A DNA stretch of 64,000 bases from the NCBI GenBank assembly GCA_013398955.1, contig VWPU01004886.1:310001-374000 (forward strand). Reading direction: 5' to 3'. The translations under genes and the position numbers were made by a program. The notes below the pieces were generated by a model that ran no database searches, was not told the DNA's origin, and saw nothing but the letters and a program-made list of their open reading frames with translations. This DNA is from Callaeas wilsoni. Its lineage: Eukaryota; Chordata; Aves; Passeriformes; Callaeidae. How positions within the stretch are numbered: position 1 is the first letter of the stretch; each line of letters opens with the position of its first letter. Positions 1-11,967 of the stretch are shown piece by piece.

Positions 1-2286
1 TGTCAAGGAAAAAAAGGAGCAGCAATAGCAGGAAAGCAGTGACCAAGGCAGGAATGCTTTCTTCTGCAAAGTGGCAGTGCACTTTGCTCTCTGGCAGAGA
101 ATCTCTTTCAGAGGTCTGGTGCAGTGAACCCTCCGAGGCACAGCTTATGTGCTTGCGTGTGAGTGAAAGGAAATAGGTTGTCCTCAATAAAGAGGTAGAA
201 AAGAAAGAAAGTTTCTTGTCTGCCCTCAAGTGTCAAGCAATTAGAGCAGGAAAATAATTTCTAAGCCGAATTGTTTAACACAGTGTTTGAGGTGTGGAGA
301 GGGAGCAGAAGAAAAGTAAGCTGTCACCAAATTCTGACCTCCTTCATGCTCCATGGGAATGAGGGGATTATCAGGAACTGCTGGTGAAGCTGCTTGGGGA
401 GGTGGCACATGTACAGTAGATTTTCATATTTAGTGCTAATGTACACTCATTTGTTAGAGAACTATAAAAGTGCCCATGTCATATATTTATTTGTCCAGCA
501 TTTCAAGCAAAATATTTTATAATATTTTTTCTGCAGTCTATGAGGCAGCCAAAACTAGTGATAATGCAGGTAAAACAGAAAGGTTCCTAAAGTAAAATTT
601 GTTTTTCTTCCCCCATGAAATGTAACTCACCAGTTCCAAAAATGAAAAACTGTAACAGATCTGTTCTCCCCTTTCTGTAACTCCATTTAGCAGCAGCAGG
701 ATTAACACACACCCATTAACTCTCTGAGAGCCTGCCTTCTGCACATTAAGAGCAGCCTAGTATTAGGTAGGTGGATGCATGCATGTCATTAGGAAACTGC
801 ATTTTCTAGCTTTTTACCCTTAACATTTCTAGTATCGTTATTGATTGTTGTCAGAAATTTCCCTATGTGGCTGTAGCAACCATGTTTCATTTTCTCTAAA
901 GTAGATGAAGGTAGTGCTCTAGTAGGGGGAGAAAGGGAAGCTGCAAATGAGTTGCACCCCTGTGCAACTCCAAACATTGCTCATGGAGGACAGTAGAAAT
1001 CATTGAGCCTTCTCTAGTAAACATGCCTCTTTTCAAAGATCAAAACAAAACATGGTGGTGGCTGTAAAATTAATTTAATTGATTTGAAGGGCTTTAGTGT
1101 CCATCAGGAAAAGGTGCAGCAGAAGTTAAAAGTATTATCATTATTGATTTTTCAGTCTGCTAATTTTGGACCACACACACTTAGAAATAAAGATGAAATC
1201 AGAATAAGAATGTGCTGCAAATTTATACAATAATTTGACTTTAGATTTTAATATTTAGAGTTTGTCTCATATACGACTAGGAAAGAAGAGAGAATTATAA
1301 AATTGTATTAACTTTTTACTACTAAAATTTGTCTCTGAAAGCAGATAATTTTTTTGGCCTGGCTCTGTGTGTTATTTTCCATTTTGCTCAGCCTCCCACA
1401 CACTAATGACTTGTGCATGGAATTTCATATACTCTGTGAATATATGTTCTTTTTAAGCAGAGTCTCCACAGAGGTGGAAAATGTGAATGTGAAATGAAGC
1501 TTGCCATTCCTAAAAGAAGGTTAAAGATCTAGGACTGTGTACAAGTCTATCCTGAAAGTCAGTTTGTCAAGACATAATTTATGGAGGTTGAGTTGCCCAG
1601 GCATAATTCTGCATTTCTTTCAAGATGAATACTTTTATACCTTCAGGCATGTGATTTGTCAAGGCAGCTTTGTGGCCTGGTGGGCAATCAGAATTTGCCT
1701 TAGTGGACTGAAATGACCCAGAACAAACTCACTACTTAATCTTCTTTATTGCTGAAATCAATAACCAGATCCATGCTAAGTGCTGACAGTTCTTATGTAG
1801 GGAGTGAAAAGTAGAAGTGCCTGCTCCTTGAACTTCTAACATTTTATGAGCCAGAAGTTTTGTTTTCTTCTTTGACAACGGACTTTTTAATTTTATTTTA
1901 TAATTCATCAATTAAAATGAGATATTTTCTTTGTGCTAATATACACATGCAATGACACAAGATTAATGTATCTCAAATGCCATCATCCAGAATGCTTAAT
2001 GCAGCAGTGAAAATTCCCCAGATAGAAACCCAAGCAGGGACAGTGGCCTCTGGCAGAGCCAGGCAGTCCAGGTGAGCAGCAAAGCTACAGCCAACCATGC
2101 TGGCTCACAATCTACCCTTCTGGAGAGCCCTGTCCTAAATAACAGTTTTCTCCATGCCTTACACTAGAAGATGATGAATATATTCAGCAAGGGAGGTGTG
2201 TGGCAGGGGTTCAGGTTTTATAACATATTTGAGTTAGGAAATACACCAAAAGCTTAAATTACTTTTCCAAGTGTTGTATTTTAGGG

Positions 2287-2338
2287 GGTAGGACTACATG
2301 ACTTTTAAAGGCCTCTTTGAACCCAAGGTTACCTATGA
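2287..2338 (+). mobile_element. Possible degraded CR1 3' tail
   Basis: The wording resembles the last ~50 nt of avian CR1 (a GGACTAGATGAC-like start, then TTTAAAGG and a CCAACCCAAGG-like stretch). The terminal ATTCTATGA octamers are lost and several positions differ. The match is short, so a chance resemblance is possible. Confidence 0.35.
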
Positions 2339-2341
2339 CTG

Positions 2342-2360
2342 TTTTTTTTTTTTTTTTTTT
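2342..2360 (+). repeat. Poly-T homopolymer (19 nt)
   Basis: An uninterrupted T run directly follows the possible CR1 remnant. It could be a homopolymer expansion. No source element is identifiable. Confidence 0.9.
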
Positions 2361-2987
2361 AATTACTACAGAACAACTGATTTACTCTGCAGTTTCATGC
2401 AACATTTATGATTACAACTTGGCCTGAAGATAATGAATAGTAACAATAAAAGTAAGAGGCGCCGAATGGGCCAAAGATACTCAAAGGATAAGTAGTTTAT
2501 ACATTTGGTAACTTTGGAAAAACCCTCAGTTGTTCTCTACCTCTTTGGGAAACAGCCAGAATGCTGCACTCCACAGGTATCTGTGGATGAGGAAGAAATA
2601 AAGTAACTCTGTGTGCAAAGCAACTATAGGATATAATGTCATTTGTAGCCATTGAAATTATTATCCTATGAGAGACACAGTTAAGAGAAGCTTGCTGTAT
2701 AATTTTGGCTCTGGAGCTACTTGCTTGTCCATGTGCCTGTTTATACCATTTTTGTTTACTCGATATTGGAAAGTAATCAGAAAAAAATGTTATACTGAAT
2801 TATGAGTGCCGTCAAGTTTTGTATGAAAAGTATTAAAACTTTAAACAAAGCAGTCTTTTAAATTCCTGTCCTTCTGGTCCCACAGTCTTATCTTGCTTTA
2901 CACTTTTGTTTAAACTATTCCTTCCCTTCCTTTTTTTTTTTTATTTGGAGTTGATTCAATAACACAGTCTTTTTTTATTTCTTGCAG

Positions 2988-3099
2988 ATGTTAAAATGGT
3001 GAAACCCTCTCTCCCTCTGGAGCAGTGCACAGCAGCCATGACATCCCCTCTGGTCCTCTGTGGAAGGTACAATGCAGTCTGCTGCTGAACTGTTATGAC
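2988..3099 (+). other. DLC1: DLC1 long-isoform 5'UTR segment of the first coding exon
   Basis: The exon begins right after the acceptor AG at 2986-2987. In the frame of the main start codon there is a TAA at 2992-2994 and no ATG before 3100, so the protein cannot extend further upstream in this exon by ATG initiation. The leader is short (112 nt in this exon) and contains three upstream ATGs, at 2988, 2996 and 3038. The last two share one reading frame that closes at 3086-3088. Confidence 0.75.
2996..3088 (+). other. Upstream ORF in the DLC1 leader (30 codons)
   Basis: The ATG at 2996 has A at -3 and G at +4, a strong Kozak context. The frame runs 30 codons to TGA at 3086-3088, 11 nt before the main ATG at 3100. 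A second in-frame ATG lies at 3038. A 4-codon mini-ORF starts at the first base of the exon (2988-3002). A uORF of this strength so close to the main start would be expected to depress or gate translation of the long isoform through leaky scanning or reinitiation. That effect is inference; the ORF itself is directly visible. Confidence 0.6.
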
Positions 3100-4152
3100 A
3101 TGTCTCTAGCAATCAGAAAGAAAAGCTGGGAAGAGCATGTGACCCAGTGGATGGGATTGGCTTTGGAGCCTGTGGAGTATAATACAGCATGTCATCATGG
3201 ACTTGTAGCTGATAACTTGCAGACAAGTATGGAAAAAGATGAGGTTTTGAGCGTGGACCGGAAAGAAAAATGTGCTTCATTTCCAGAGTGCTGCTATAGC
3301 GGAGAGGTGACTGGCTTCCCTGAAAAGCAGCTGGGAAATGTTTCAAAGGAGGTGGATGAAAATGATAACCATGAGGGTGAGGAACATTTTCTGGAGACCA
3401 GCACAGAAACTCTAGTCCATGTGTCTGATGATGATGATGACTATTCTGCACTCAACCTGCATAGTGTTAATTACCACATCACCGCTGTAGGAAGTGAAGC
3501 CAAAGACGAAGGGCACAGCTTAAATGGAGCAGGCTCCTTAACACAGATGGTACCAACAACAGAGGGTAACAAGGCATCTGAATCATCTGGAATAAGTGGA
3601 GATATAAGTGAGGAACCTGGCTGCGACACAGTTCCTAAAGAAGAGATGAAAAAAGATGTTTGTGGCAGTATTGGCCAAAGCCTGGAGCTTTGTAATTATG
3701 AAGTCTTAAATGAAGTAGTAGATGGAGAGAAGGAAAATTGTATCAATTCTCCAAATGTGAAAGAAGTTATTATGTCTGGGAAGCAGCTGCTTCATACTGC
3801 TGTAATTGCACAACAGCGCCGGAAATCTGATTCTTTCAAAGACGGGCTTGGAAAGTCTGAGTGCAATGTGGTAGAGAGTGGGATTTCTTCTGAATCATAC
3901 ACCAGTAGTGATGGACAGCTCTGTTCAGCAGTGCAACACAGCAACGGCCTTATGCAATCTTCTCCTTGCTCTTGCATCCCGGCAGTGGAAAATGGTCTGG
4001 ATGAAAGTGGTTTCACAGAACCTCAAGTGGCCCCTGAAAAAAAATGCCTTTCAAATGTCAGTTCAGCAGAAGACATTCAGTGTTTACATGTAAGGAATCA
4101 TTTGACCACACACGAATATTCAGACAATCAAGTGAAACTGCGCAAAAGAAAG
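3100..4152 (+). CDS. DLC1: DLC1 long isoform, first coding exon (residues 1-351)
   Basis: This exon encodes the start of the long isoform of DLC1, a Rho GTPase-activating protein that in mammals acts at focal adhesions and switches off RhoA-type GTPases. The start ATG at 3100 (G at -3) gives MSLAIRKKSWEEHVTQWMG, which I recognise as the N-terminus of vertebrate DLC1 isoform 1. Other recalled conserved blocks are NTACHHGLVAD (about residues 28-38), an acidic HEGEE...STETLVHVSD block (about 91-109) followed by five Asp (110-114), VIAQQRRKSDS (about 235-245) and DNQVKLRKRK (342-351). The exon is Ser/Glu-rich and looks disordered, with no folded domain, signal peptide or membrane segment. RRKS at 240-243 is a basophilic-kinase-type site, and the terminal KLRKRK is strongly basic. 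The exon ends AAG|GTAGGA in phase 0. The frame stays open into the intron to 4338, but that part has no DLC1-like content. Confidence 0.95.
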
Positions 4153-6554
4153 GTAGGATGCTTGTGGACTGCAAAGATTTTTTCAAATATTTTCCCCCAA
4201 TTTCTGATGATGGTGATACTGTGCCTAATTCACTGGAGAGAAAAAGTAATTGTTTCATTAATTTATCAGGCTCAAAGAGTTTCAAGACAAATGTGTCTAT
4301 ACGACAGCTACATTTTAGGAGCTTTTTTTAAGGTCTGAAAATGGCTCAGCTATGAATTTGAATGGTACCTTATATTCACTTTATATATATTATTTTATAT
4401 ATTTCTTACATGCTGTTTGAGGATAAATGAGTACATGTCTTCTATGGGTTTGGTTTTATTTTTGGTTTTCTGATGCTGTCATTATCTGTTTCCTCTTAGG
4501 AAAACAGATTGTGTCCAGGGGTTTGGAAGCAAAGTACAAGGAAAAAGTGCAACAAGATTTTAAAAGAGAAAAAAGGAGTGGAAATATTTTGCAGTAGTTC
4601 TTTGGTTTTTAGCTCAGCCCCATGAGCATATGTCCTTGCAAAAACAAGCATTGCTGAGTATGAAACAATATTTTGTAATTTTAAAGCAACCAGAGAATTT
4701 CACTGTCTTCACTGAGTAAGGAAGGGTATCATTACAAAATTTTAATGGAGAGACTCCTTGGCAATAAAACTCCCATTGGCTTTAATGGAAGGAGATGTGC
4801 TGATTGTGGCACTATGGAATTCATCTTAAAATCTGGCTTTCCCAGCTATGCTGCTTATTCTAGCTAATAACCAATTTGTAATTGTTTACTTCTCTCTGCC
4901 TTTTTTTATTTGACATCATCCAGCTTCTTTTGTCTGGGTTTTTTTATACATCTGGTTTCTTTTAATTGTGTGGGTTTCATCTGTCAGCTACAGTGCTTCA
5001 GTAGCTGTTTCACTATAGCACAAATTCACATATCTGAAGTACTCTGTGCCCACACAGGATTCTGAGCTGCTGGCCATTGCTTCCTTGTGTAGACCCTTTG
5101 GTAATAGTAACACAAGATTCACATGGCGAGAAGATGTAAGCAACTTTCTCCAAAGGTTTCAGAAGGCCTCAAGGCCAGTCTTCCTTTGGTAGTCCATGCA
5201 ATAACAGTTAATTCAGTAACTGTTCAAATATCTCACAGTAATAATATCTCAGAGTTACAATTAAGAAACAAAAACATGACTACCAGTACCAGAAATGCAA
5301 ACGAAAATGGTTCAAGTTTAAAAAAAGAAAATTAATCAAATTGACATTGTAGTTGAGAACTAATGGACTATTACAACCATTTCTCAGCTGCTTTACTTTG
5401 GCATCAAATTTTCTTTTTAAGTATAGTTACTGATACCAATGTATACATTTCATATCATTAGCAAGATGCAGCGTGCTATAATTTTTAATAGCTTTAATTT
5501 GATGCTAGTTTCCGTGTATCTCCTTGGATCTTGTTTTGAGGTCACATACTCATCTTTTAAATATACTCTCATGAGAATAATATTTGAGAATGTATGTATG
5601 ATTTGTGTTTGTGCCATTAAATATTTTAAAGGACAGACTATAAAAATTCCACTCAGAGTAATAGTGAGAAAAATTAAGAAAGCAGATGAGCATAATAAGG
5701 AGCAAAACAAAGAGTTTTTTCAAGGAAGTTTGAGCATTACATGGCTGCAACAACTGCAAAATTGTGTGTTATGTAATAGGGGCTGGAGTCTGTAAATCTG
5801 AAGGAGACCTCATTCTACTTTGGTTAAAGAAATCTTTGCCAACCACTGTAATATGAATGGCAAAAGGGAAAAGATATGATCTGCTATTGTTTGTGGTATT
5901 ATTTATCTCTAAGTTCACAGGACACTTCTACAAACAACATTCCTGCATAAGGGATTTTATCACTTATATATAACCATGCACTATTTTACAGAAGCCTGTC
6001 TGTGTTGGCAACAGTGTGCAATGAAATATGTGCCTATGTTTACAAACTTCCCCTGAAAGCCACTTTTGTAATTTTAAGAAAACATTAGAAAAACTGCAGA
6101 CTTGAAACTGAATCCATCCATAAAAGCCAAGTATTTGCTTTGCAGTGACAGGAAGACTTAAGGGATTGGGAATGGTATATAAAACCTTTTCTCTCGAGGT
6201 CAGCAGTTCAAACAGTGCAGTTAAGGCCTAAAACACACCACTGTCTGATTAATGCTGTGTCAATCATAGTTTCACATAATCATGTACCCATAAAGGTCAG
6301 AATATGGAAAAAGGCACATTGAGATGTATTGCTGAAGGTATTTGGGCACCCAAATCTTGAGGTAGCACCTTGGATGATCATAGAAAGGTGCTGATCTTCA
6401 GGCACTTTCATGACGATTAAAAGTTAGGACCTCTGAGTAGACACCATTCTGCCCTTGCTGGTACTAAATTCTTTTGCAAATCTGTTCCTCGTTAACATAT
6501 TTTAAACTGTTTTTAATTGTGGCAATAGAGCATGACCTTCCCTCTTATCTTTAG

Positions 6555-6581
6555 ATCAGCTGTCTTCAAACCGGAGCTGAG
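6555..6581 (+). other. Candidate 27-nt in-phase microexon (unproven)
   Basis: A strong polypyrimidine tract (CCTTCCCTCTTATCTTTAG, with AG at 6553-6554) is followed after 27 nt by a good donor, GAG|GTGAGA. The 27 nt are open in phase 0, the phase of both flanking DLC1 exons, and would insert nine residues (ISCLQTGAE) between residues 351 and 352. A TGAC branch-like motif lies just upstream of the tract. I know of no matching exon in other species, so this may be a chance pairing of splice signals. Confidence 0.25.
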
Positions 6582-7832
6582 GTGAGAGACAGCGCGGCTC
6601 TGATATGCTTGCTCTGCAGACGGATGCAGGTTCGAGGGCTTAAGGGCTTAGAGTTTAGCATCTTTGACCACCACTAACTCCATTGCAGTAAATTGCTTTA
6701 GTCATGATGGATATACTGACACTGAAGATGCTTTTCGCAAACACATCCAGCTGTTGCAGCATTCTTTGCTCCCTCAAGTCACCAGGGTTCAAACGGTCGA
6801 TGCACAGAGCCCTCTCTTCCTTCGCTTTCTCAGAAAGACTTCCTAAGGCTCGGAAATAGGAAGGACCTGAATTTAATTGTGAGAAGTTAATGATATTAGG
6901 TCTAATTGAAACATACAAAGTAATCAAGCTTTCCTGTTTTGCCTGATTTCATAATCAATTCAGTTCATCCACAACATGAAGTTTATGGTTATTAATGGTT
7001 CAGAGTAGCAGAAACATAAATGGATTAACTAAATGTGGATACACCAGCTAGACCCTTCTGTATGCTTTCCTGGGTTAAATAAATTTAGATTTTAAAGTAG
7101 TCACTTCACTTGAGAATTGTACATGGAATAATCTTTGGAACTAAAGAGCAAACTGTAGTGCTTGGAGTATCAAAACAGCTCACATGTATGTTCATATGTA
7201 AAAAGCAAGAGAGCTTTTAGTGAACAGTGTTATACAAAACTAGAAGAGCATCAACTACTAAGAGAATACCAACAAAAGGAGACTATTTAATTATTACACA
7301 CTGATTTTTAAATGAAGAAAATGGCCATTATCTCATACAGAATCTGTCGAATTTTTACATATGCTCCATTTTATGTTTTCTCCAAGCTGCTCATCTCATC
7401 AAGTTTAAGCAAAGCCAGGAAAATCCCTGCTGGGGCATATTGAGAAGGTGAACAAATGCAGCAGAACTCTAACGAATTAATTTCAGTTCTTTTTCAACTC
7501 AAAAAAGAACTACTTTATTCAGAACCAGTATAAAAAGGCAGGTTGAGGCATATAGTTTCCCAGTAAGTTCTCCCCACTCACTTCCCAAGCACAATTACAG
7601 CTGCGCTGTTGCAGCCAATGATAATCAGCATTTTGTAAATGCAATTTTTAAAACAAGGCTAAAACATCTCTTTTAAATGATGAATCAGTAAAGAAGTAGA
7701 AAGTCAACATCGTAAAGTGTGGCTCTAAATACTTTGAGTAAAAATCCATGAAGTTTAAAAAAAGTGAAACATTAACCATCTCCACTTACAAAACAAATTT
7801 TGGCTCGTTCCATACATTTCATTGTTATTCCA

Positions 7833-7849
7833 CCCTCCCTCCCTCCCTC
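7833..7849 (+). repeat. Short (CCCT)n microsatellite
   Basis: About four tandem CCCT units lie in otherwise AT-rich intron. Confidence 0.8.
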
Positions 7850-10800
7850 TTAGATTTTATTCCTAGAGATCATTCAAAATAAATGGGAAGAAAACAGCTA
7901 CAGAAACTACTGTGACTGTTCATCTGTCTCCTGCAGGACCATGTAATTCCTCATGGTGGTCTGCTTAGAAGCTTTCCAGTTTCAAACAGTTGATGTTATC
8001 TCAAAGTCACTCCTGCAAGGCCAAAGAATATAAGTCAGGGCTATTCTTAATGCTCATTATTATTGCTACTACTTTAATCCAGATTTCTGGATCAAGTATT
8101 TTGTGATTTGCAAAGGATGCTTAAGGACACAGCTAACGTCAGCATAACGGCAGCTGCCAGTGTCAATAAGATGAAAATTAATTTAAGAGTAAGATTAACA
8201 GAAGACTGGCAGTAAATGTCAAAATAAACCTGGGTAGAAGGTTACCTGGGATGACACATGTCTTTGAAACAGTGCCTTTTCCCCATAGGAAAGCTGTGAG
8301 TTTTTAAAACATGGTTTCACATTTCCTGTATTGTTGCAATAAATTTTATTTCTTTATTTCAACAATTATAATTATACTAATGCGAGAAAGCAAAAAAAAT
8401 TACTTAGTTGAATTCAGACCTTTCCTTCCATATTTGCTTCTTGAGTATTATGCATGTCATGAGATGCGAAGGCTGACTTTCTTCCATTACAATCAGAATT
8501 AAATTTTGTTTCATAACGCTAAGACAGTTTTTTAGGGCAAGTTAGAAAATTAGGCTCTTCCAGGAGCTTCTATTTGTATCATCATGTAAATTAATTTCAC
8601 AGGAAACTTACAGAGCTTTGCTTGCTGGCTCATAGTAAGGTACCTGTGAGAGGTAGTAGGAAAGCGTCACAAAAACCCTGTAAGAGGTACCTGTTTTACT
8701 GAAATTGTTTCTTTGCAACTTTCTGTGCCATCTCTTCCATTCGCATTGCATAATTCTTTTCAACTGAGAACTTGAAAGTAATATGAGATTGTTGTGAACA
8801 ATAATATCAATCAGTGTAGATATTTTTCTTTCTTTATTGCTGTTAGTGTAGCAGAGTTTCCAGCCCTGTCACCAGTATGTCTTTTTGAAGTCTTAATCTC
8901 TCTTTACTTCAATTTTGGTTTTTTTATGATTCATTCTTTTTTACATTTTTTTTTAAATTTAGCTTTAAAGACTTTTACAGTGGTTTTGTTATTTCTATTT
9001 TATAGAAACTGGCTTCATAGGGATGCAGTCTGAACTATTGCTACGTAAGTAGTAGGATGTAGGCTTGTTAGAGTTTCACGGCAACAACTTGGACAGGTTA
9101 ACATAGTAAAAAAAGCATAGGACATAAAAGCAAGAAGAAAAACAACAGGAATGTACAGGATATCTTAATTAAAAATGGAAATATGCATTTTGTATTCTGA
9201 TTTTGCAACAGAGAATTAAATTTACCTTTTTCTGAGACGCGGTCTGCAAACATGCATTAGTCAGAGGAAGATGACAGCTTTAAAAGTTGATGATTTTCCA
9301 AGTCAATTATGTTTAATTATTCCTTTGCAAAATATGACAAATAAGTGCAGTCATTTCTCACAGTTTGTTTTCCCATTGAGTGTTTTGAAAGATAGTCATC
9401 TTGCAAACATCCTAGTAGAGGAATCCAACAACCAGGGAAGAAATCCACCCTCTAAAATCATAATGATCTTTAGAAATTCTGAAAGTGTGGACAGTAATAA
9501 ATGTTGTTTGGATGGTTGTAGAAGACCAAAGTTTCTGTGCTTCATTATGGTCATGGAAGACCAACTCCCAGCTGCTTAAGCCTAGACATTAAAAAGGAAT
9601 TAATGGATGTCAGTGGAACTACTGTGTTCTTAGTGTGCTTAAGTGCCTTGCTGAACTTGGGTGTTATAAAAATTTGTAACTTTAGAGACTACAGAAGTAG
9701 TTACTATAGAGGTATTATCATAGTAAAATGACTTTCAAATCATATAGTATTCTAACAGTATTTCCTGTACAATTCAGACCTGCACTTATACCAGAGTAGC
9801 TTCATTTTCATATATAGAGCAAATAATATAATCTTGGCATCTAGGAAATTATTTTCTTAGTTTTGTAAAGGACAGTGGCAAATGCAAATATTGGAAATAT
9901 GGTAATCTCTTTTTAAAGATGATCTTTCAAACAGTGGAAATCTATTTTATCCGGTGTGAGATTTGGATTTGTTTTTGTTCCATTTCTGCATCTCTGATAA
10001 TTTTCAAACTTTATATAAGTTTTTTTAAAGATTCTCAAACTTTCTAAAGGTTTTAGAGAAGAGCATGGATCTGTTTATCCAAACTCATAATGTGAATATG
10101 AGCACCATCACAAATTGATGAGAGATCTTAAGCCACGACAGCTTTTTGAAAGGTTAACTCCTACCCACAACTCAGAGCTACAGTGTGTAGTATTAGTACA
10201 GTGGGCAATTATTACTGAAATCCACAGTTGCTTCACCACAAGGAATTTGCTGCATTTGCACATTGCTATTAAATGGTCATGGTTTTGAAGGCATTGGGAA
10301 GAATCTGGCAAGAGATGCAAGTGAAGCAAAACAAATAGTATGATTTCTTTGAAAAAAAATTGAAACCTTCTTGGCTGTCATGAATATTTGTTTCTCTTTT
10401 CTGCATTGAAAACTTGCTTTCTAAATTTACCATTTAATAATGAAAATGCGGTTCAAAAATATAAATGGACTGAAACAGTTGGATTTACATTTTTTAAAAT
10501 TATGTGTATTTTCTATGGTAATTAGTAGAAAGTGGTGGTCATAAAGCACTCCTATTATTGTGGTTACATGACCATGAATTTTCTCTATTACTTTCACAAA
10601 ATATGTATCATAAATATTATCTCCATCTGGGAAGCTAGAGAATGCTTTCCCACAGACTTCCTTTATGTTTGGACTGAAGTATGACGTATTTCAAACAATG
10701 TGAAAAGTATTTAAAACAAGTTCAGAACAGGATGGGATGATTGCCAGGCCATTACAGTATAACCTTTATGCAAATTTTACTTTGGCACATTTTTGTGACA

Positions 10801-11902
10801 GTGTTCAGCAATAAATTTTCAAGGCTGACAGTGTTGTCTAGACTGCAAACCAAGAGACTGTTGCACATCAAATTATGCTTGGAGCTGAGCTACCTAAAAT
10901 GGTCATGAAAGTATTTGTATTTCTAAGCAGTTCATAGTCACACAGTACTGCTTCACCAAAATCATCTACGTGCTTCTAGGGACCAGTCTAGAGAGCTTTA
11001 GTTTCTTGCAGTGTGTACTCAGAGATTTCTAATTTTCTACTTTTGCAATACTGATGGGAAGAAAGCTTCTAAAACATTTTTCATTTTGTTTTCAAAATGA
11101 ATCTTTAAAAACTCCTTACTGGCCAGTTATTTACTGTTCGCAGTGTATAAATTGTCAGTGGTAGGACATGTTAAATGGACCAATGACCACTTGCTCAAAT
11201 TACACCAGATTTTTAATTAACATCAAACTTTTGAGGGAAGCGGTTTTGGAAGGAATGGGTAGTATGTAAAACCTTTAAAAAATGGGAAGTGGAGTTAAGA
11301 CACTTGCACAAAACACCCTGGATTACATGACATCACTATGTCCACAAAACTCTTATATGTTGGTTAAATAAAAAAAAATTTTAAAAAGGAATTTGCTTCC
11401 TAGAGCTATTCCTCTGGCACTTTCACAAGCATAATGTTCACTTTGAATTAACCTTCAAGTGAAAACAGAGAGATCCAAGAGACACACTGAGATATAGCTT
11501 CCATCCAAAACCAGTTCTTACAGAAGTAATCAGAAAAGACAGTGTTAGAGCACTGCTGCCTATATTAAAGAGCCTTTGAAGCCATAGCTGTGGCAGAACA
11601 GCTTTTTTGCACAGAGCTGTCTGCTACAGACATGACCTGTGCTAAAAGTAAAAGGTTTTTTAGTGTTGCTGTGTCAAAGAAGGAGACAGAGAAGAACAGC
11701 CTACCATGGCCAGCTCTGGGAGCTGAGGCTTTGCAGCAGTGTAGTCTTTGCCACTGCTATCAAGAAGTACTTGACCATAGAAGTTTGGTGGTTAGTCCAC
11801 AGGTATCTGACCAATTCCTGTGAGATAGTTAAAAGCAAACAAGCAAAGAGAACCACTCTTGTGAGCTGAACTGCAGCAAGGTAGGAGCCATCTGCAAAGT
11901 TT

Positions 11903-11967
11903 ATTGTGGGATTTTTTCTTGGTGTTTTGTTTCGGTTGGTTGGGGGGTTCTTTTGAGGTTTTTTTGC
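11903..11967 (+). repeat. T/G-rich low-complexity stretch
   Basis: T runs alternate with G runs and contain almost no A or C. Similar stretches occur at about 16875-16915 and 42917-42998. No parent element is recognised. Confidence 0.6.

Larger units (their letters stand above)
1..2987 (+). other. DLC1: 3' part of the intron upstream of the first DLC1 coding exon
   Basis: This is non-coding AT-rich sequence ending in a good splice acceptor: a long T-rich tract followed by TTTCTTGCAG, with the AG at 2986-2987. Short reading frames here have no recognisable protein content. The stretch holds a short ATGC run near 775-785, a weak CR1-tail-like remnant (2287-2338), a poly-T run (2342-2360) and a GC-richer patch at about 2030-2130 that contains a consensus donor (see findings). 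I see no promoter or first exon that I can support. The noncoding first exon of the long transcript presumably lies upstream of the window. Confidence 0.7.

Noticed and set aside
3025..3099. In-frame extension of DLC1 upstream of 3100
   Set aside because: It begins with GTG, not ATG. The recalled vertebrate DLC1 N-terminus starts at the Met at 3100, and an in-frame TAA lies at 2992.
3113..3451. 112-codon antisense frame
   Set aside because: It is a shadow of the DLC1 coding exon; its His-rich part is the complement of the GAT repeat.
4153..4338. Continuation of the first coding frame into the intron
   Set aside because: A clear donor (AAG|GTAGGA) lies at 4152/4153. The DLC1 sequence resumes exactly in phase at 38525, and the extension has no DLC1-like content.
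6628..6640. B-box-like GGTTCGAGGGC
   Set aside because: It lacks the terminal CC and any A box upstream.
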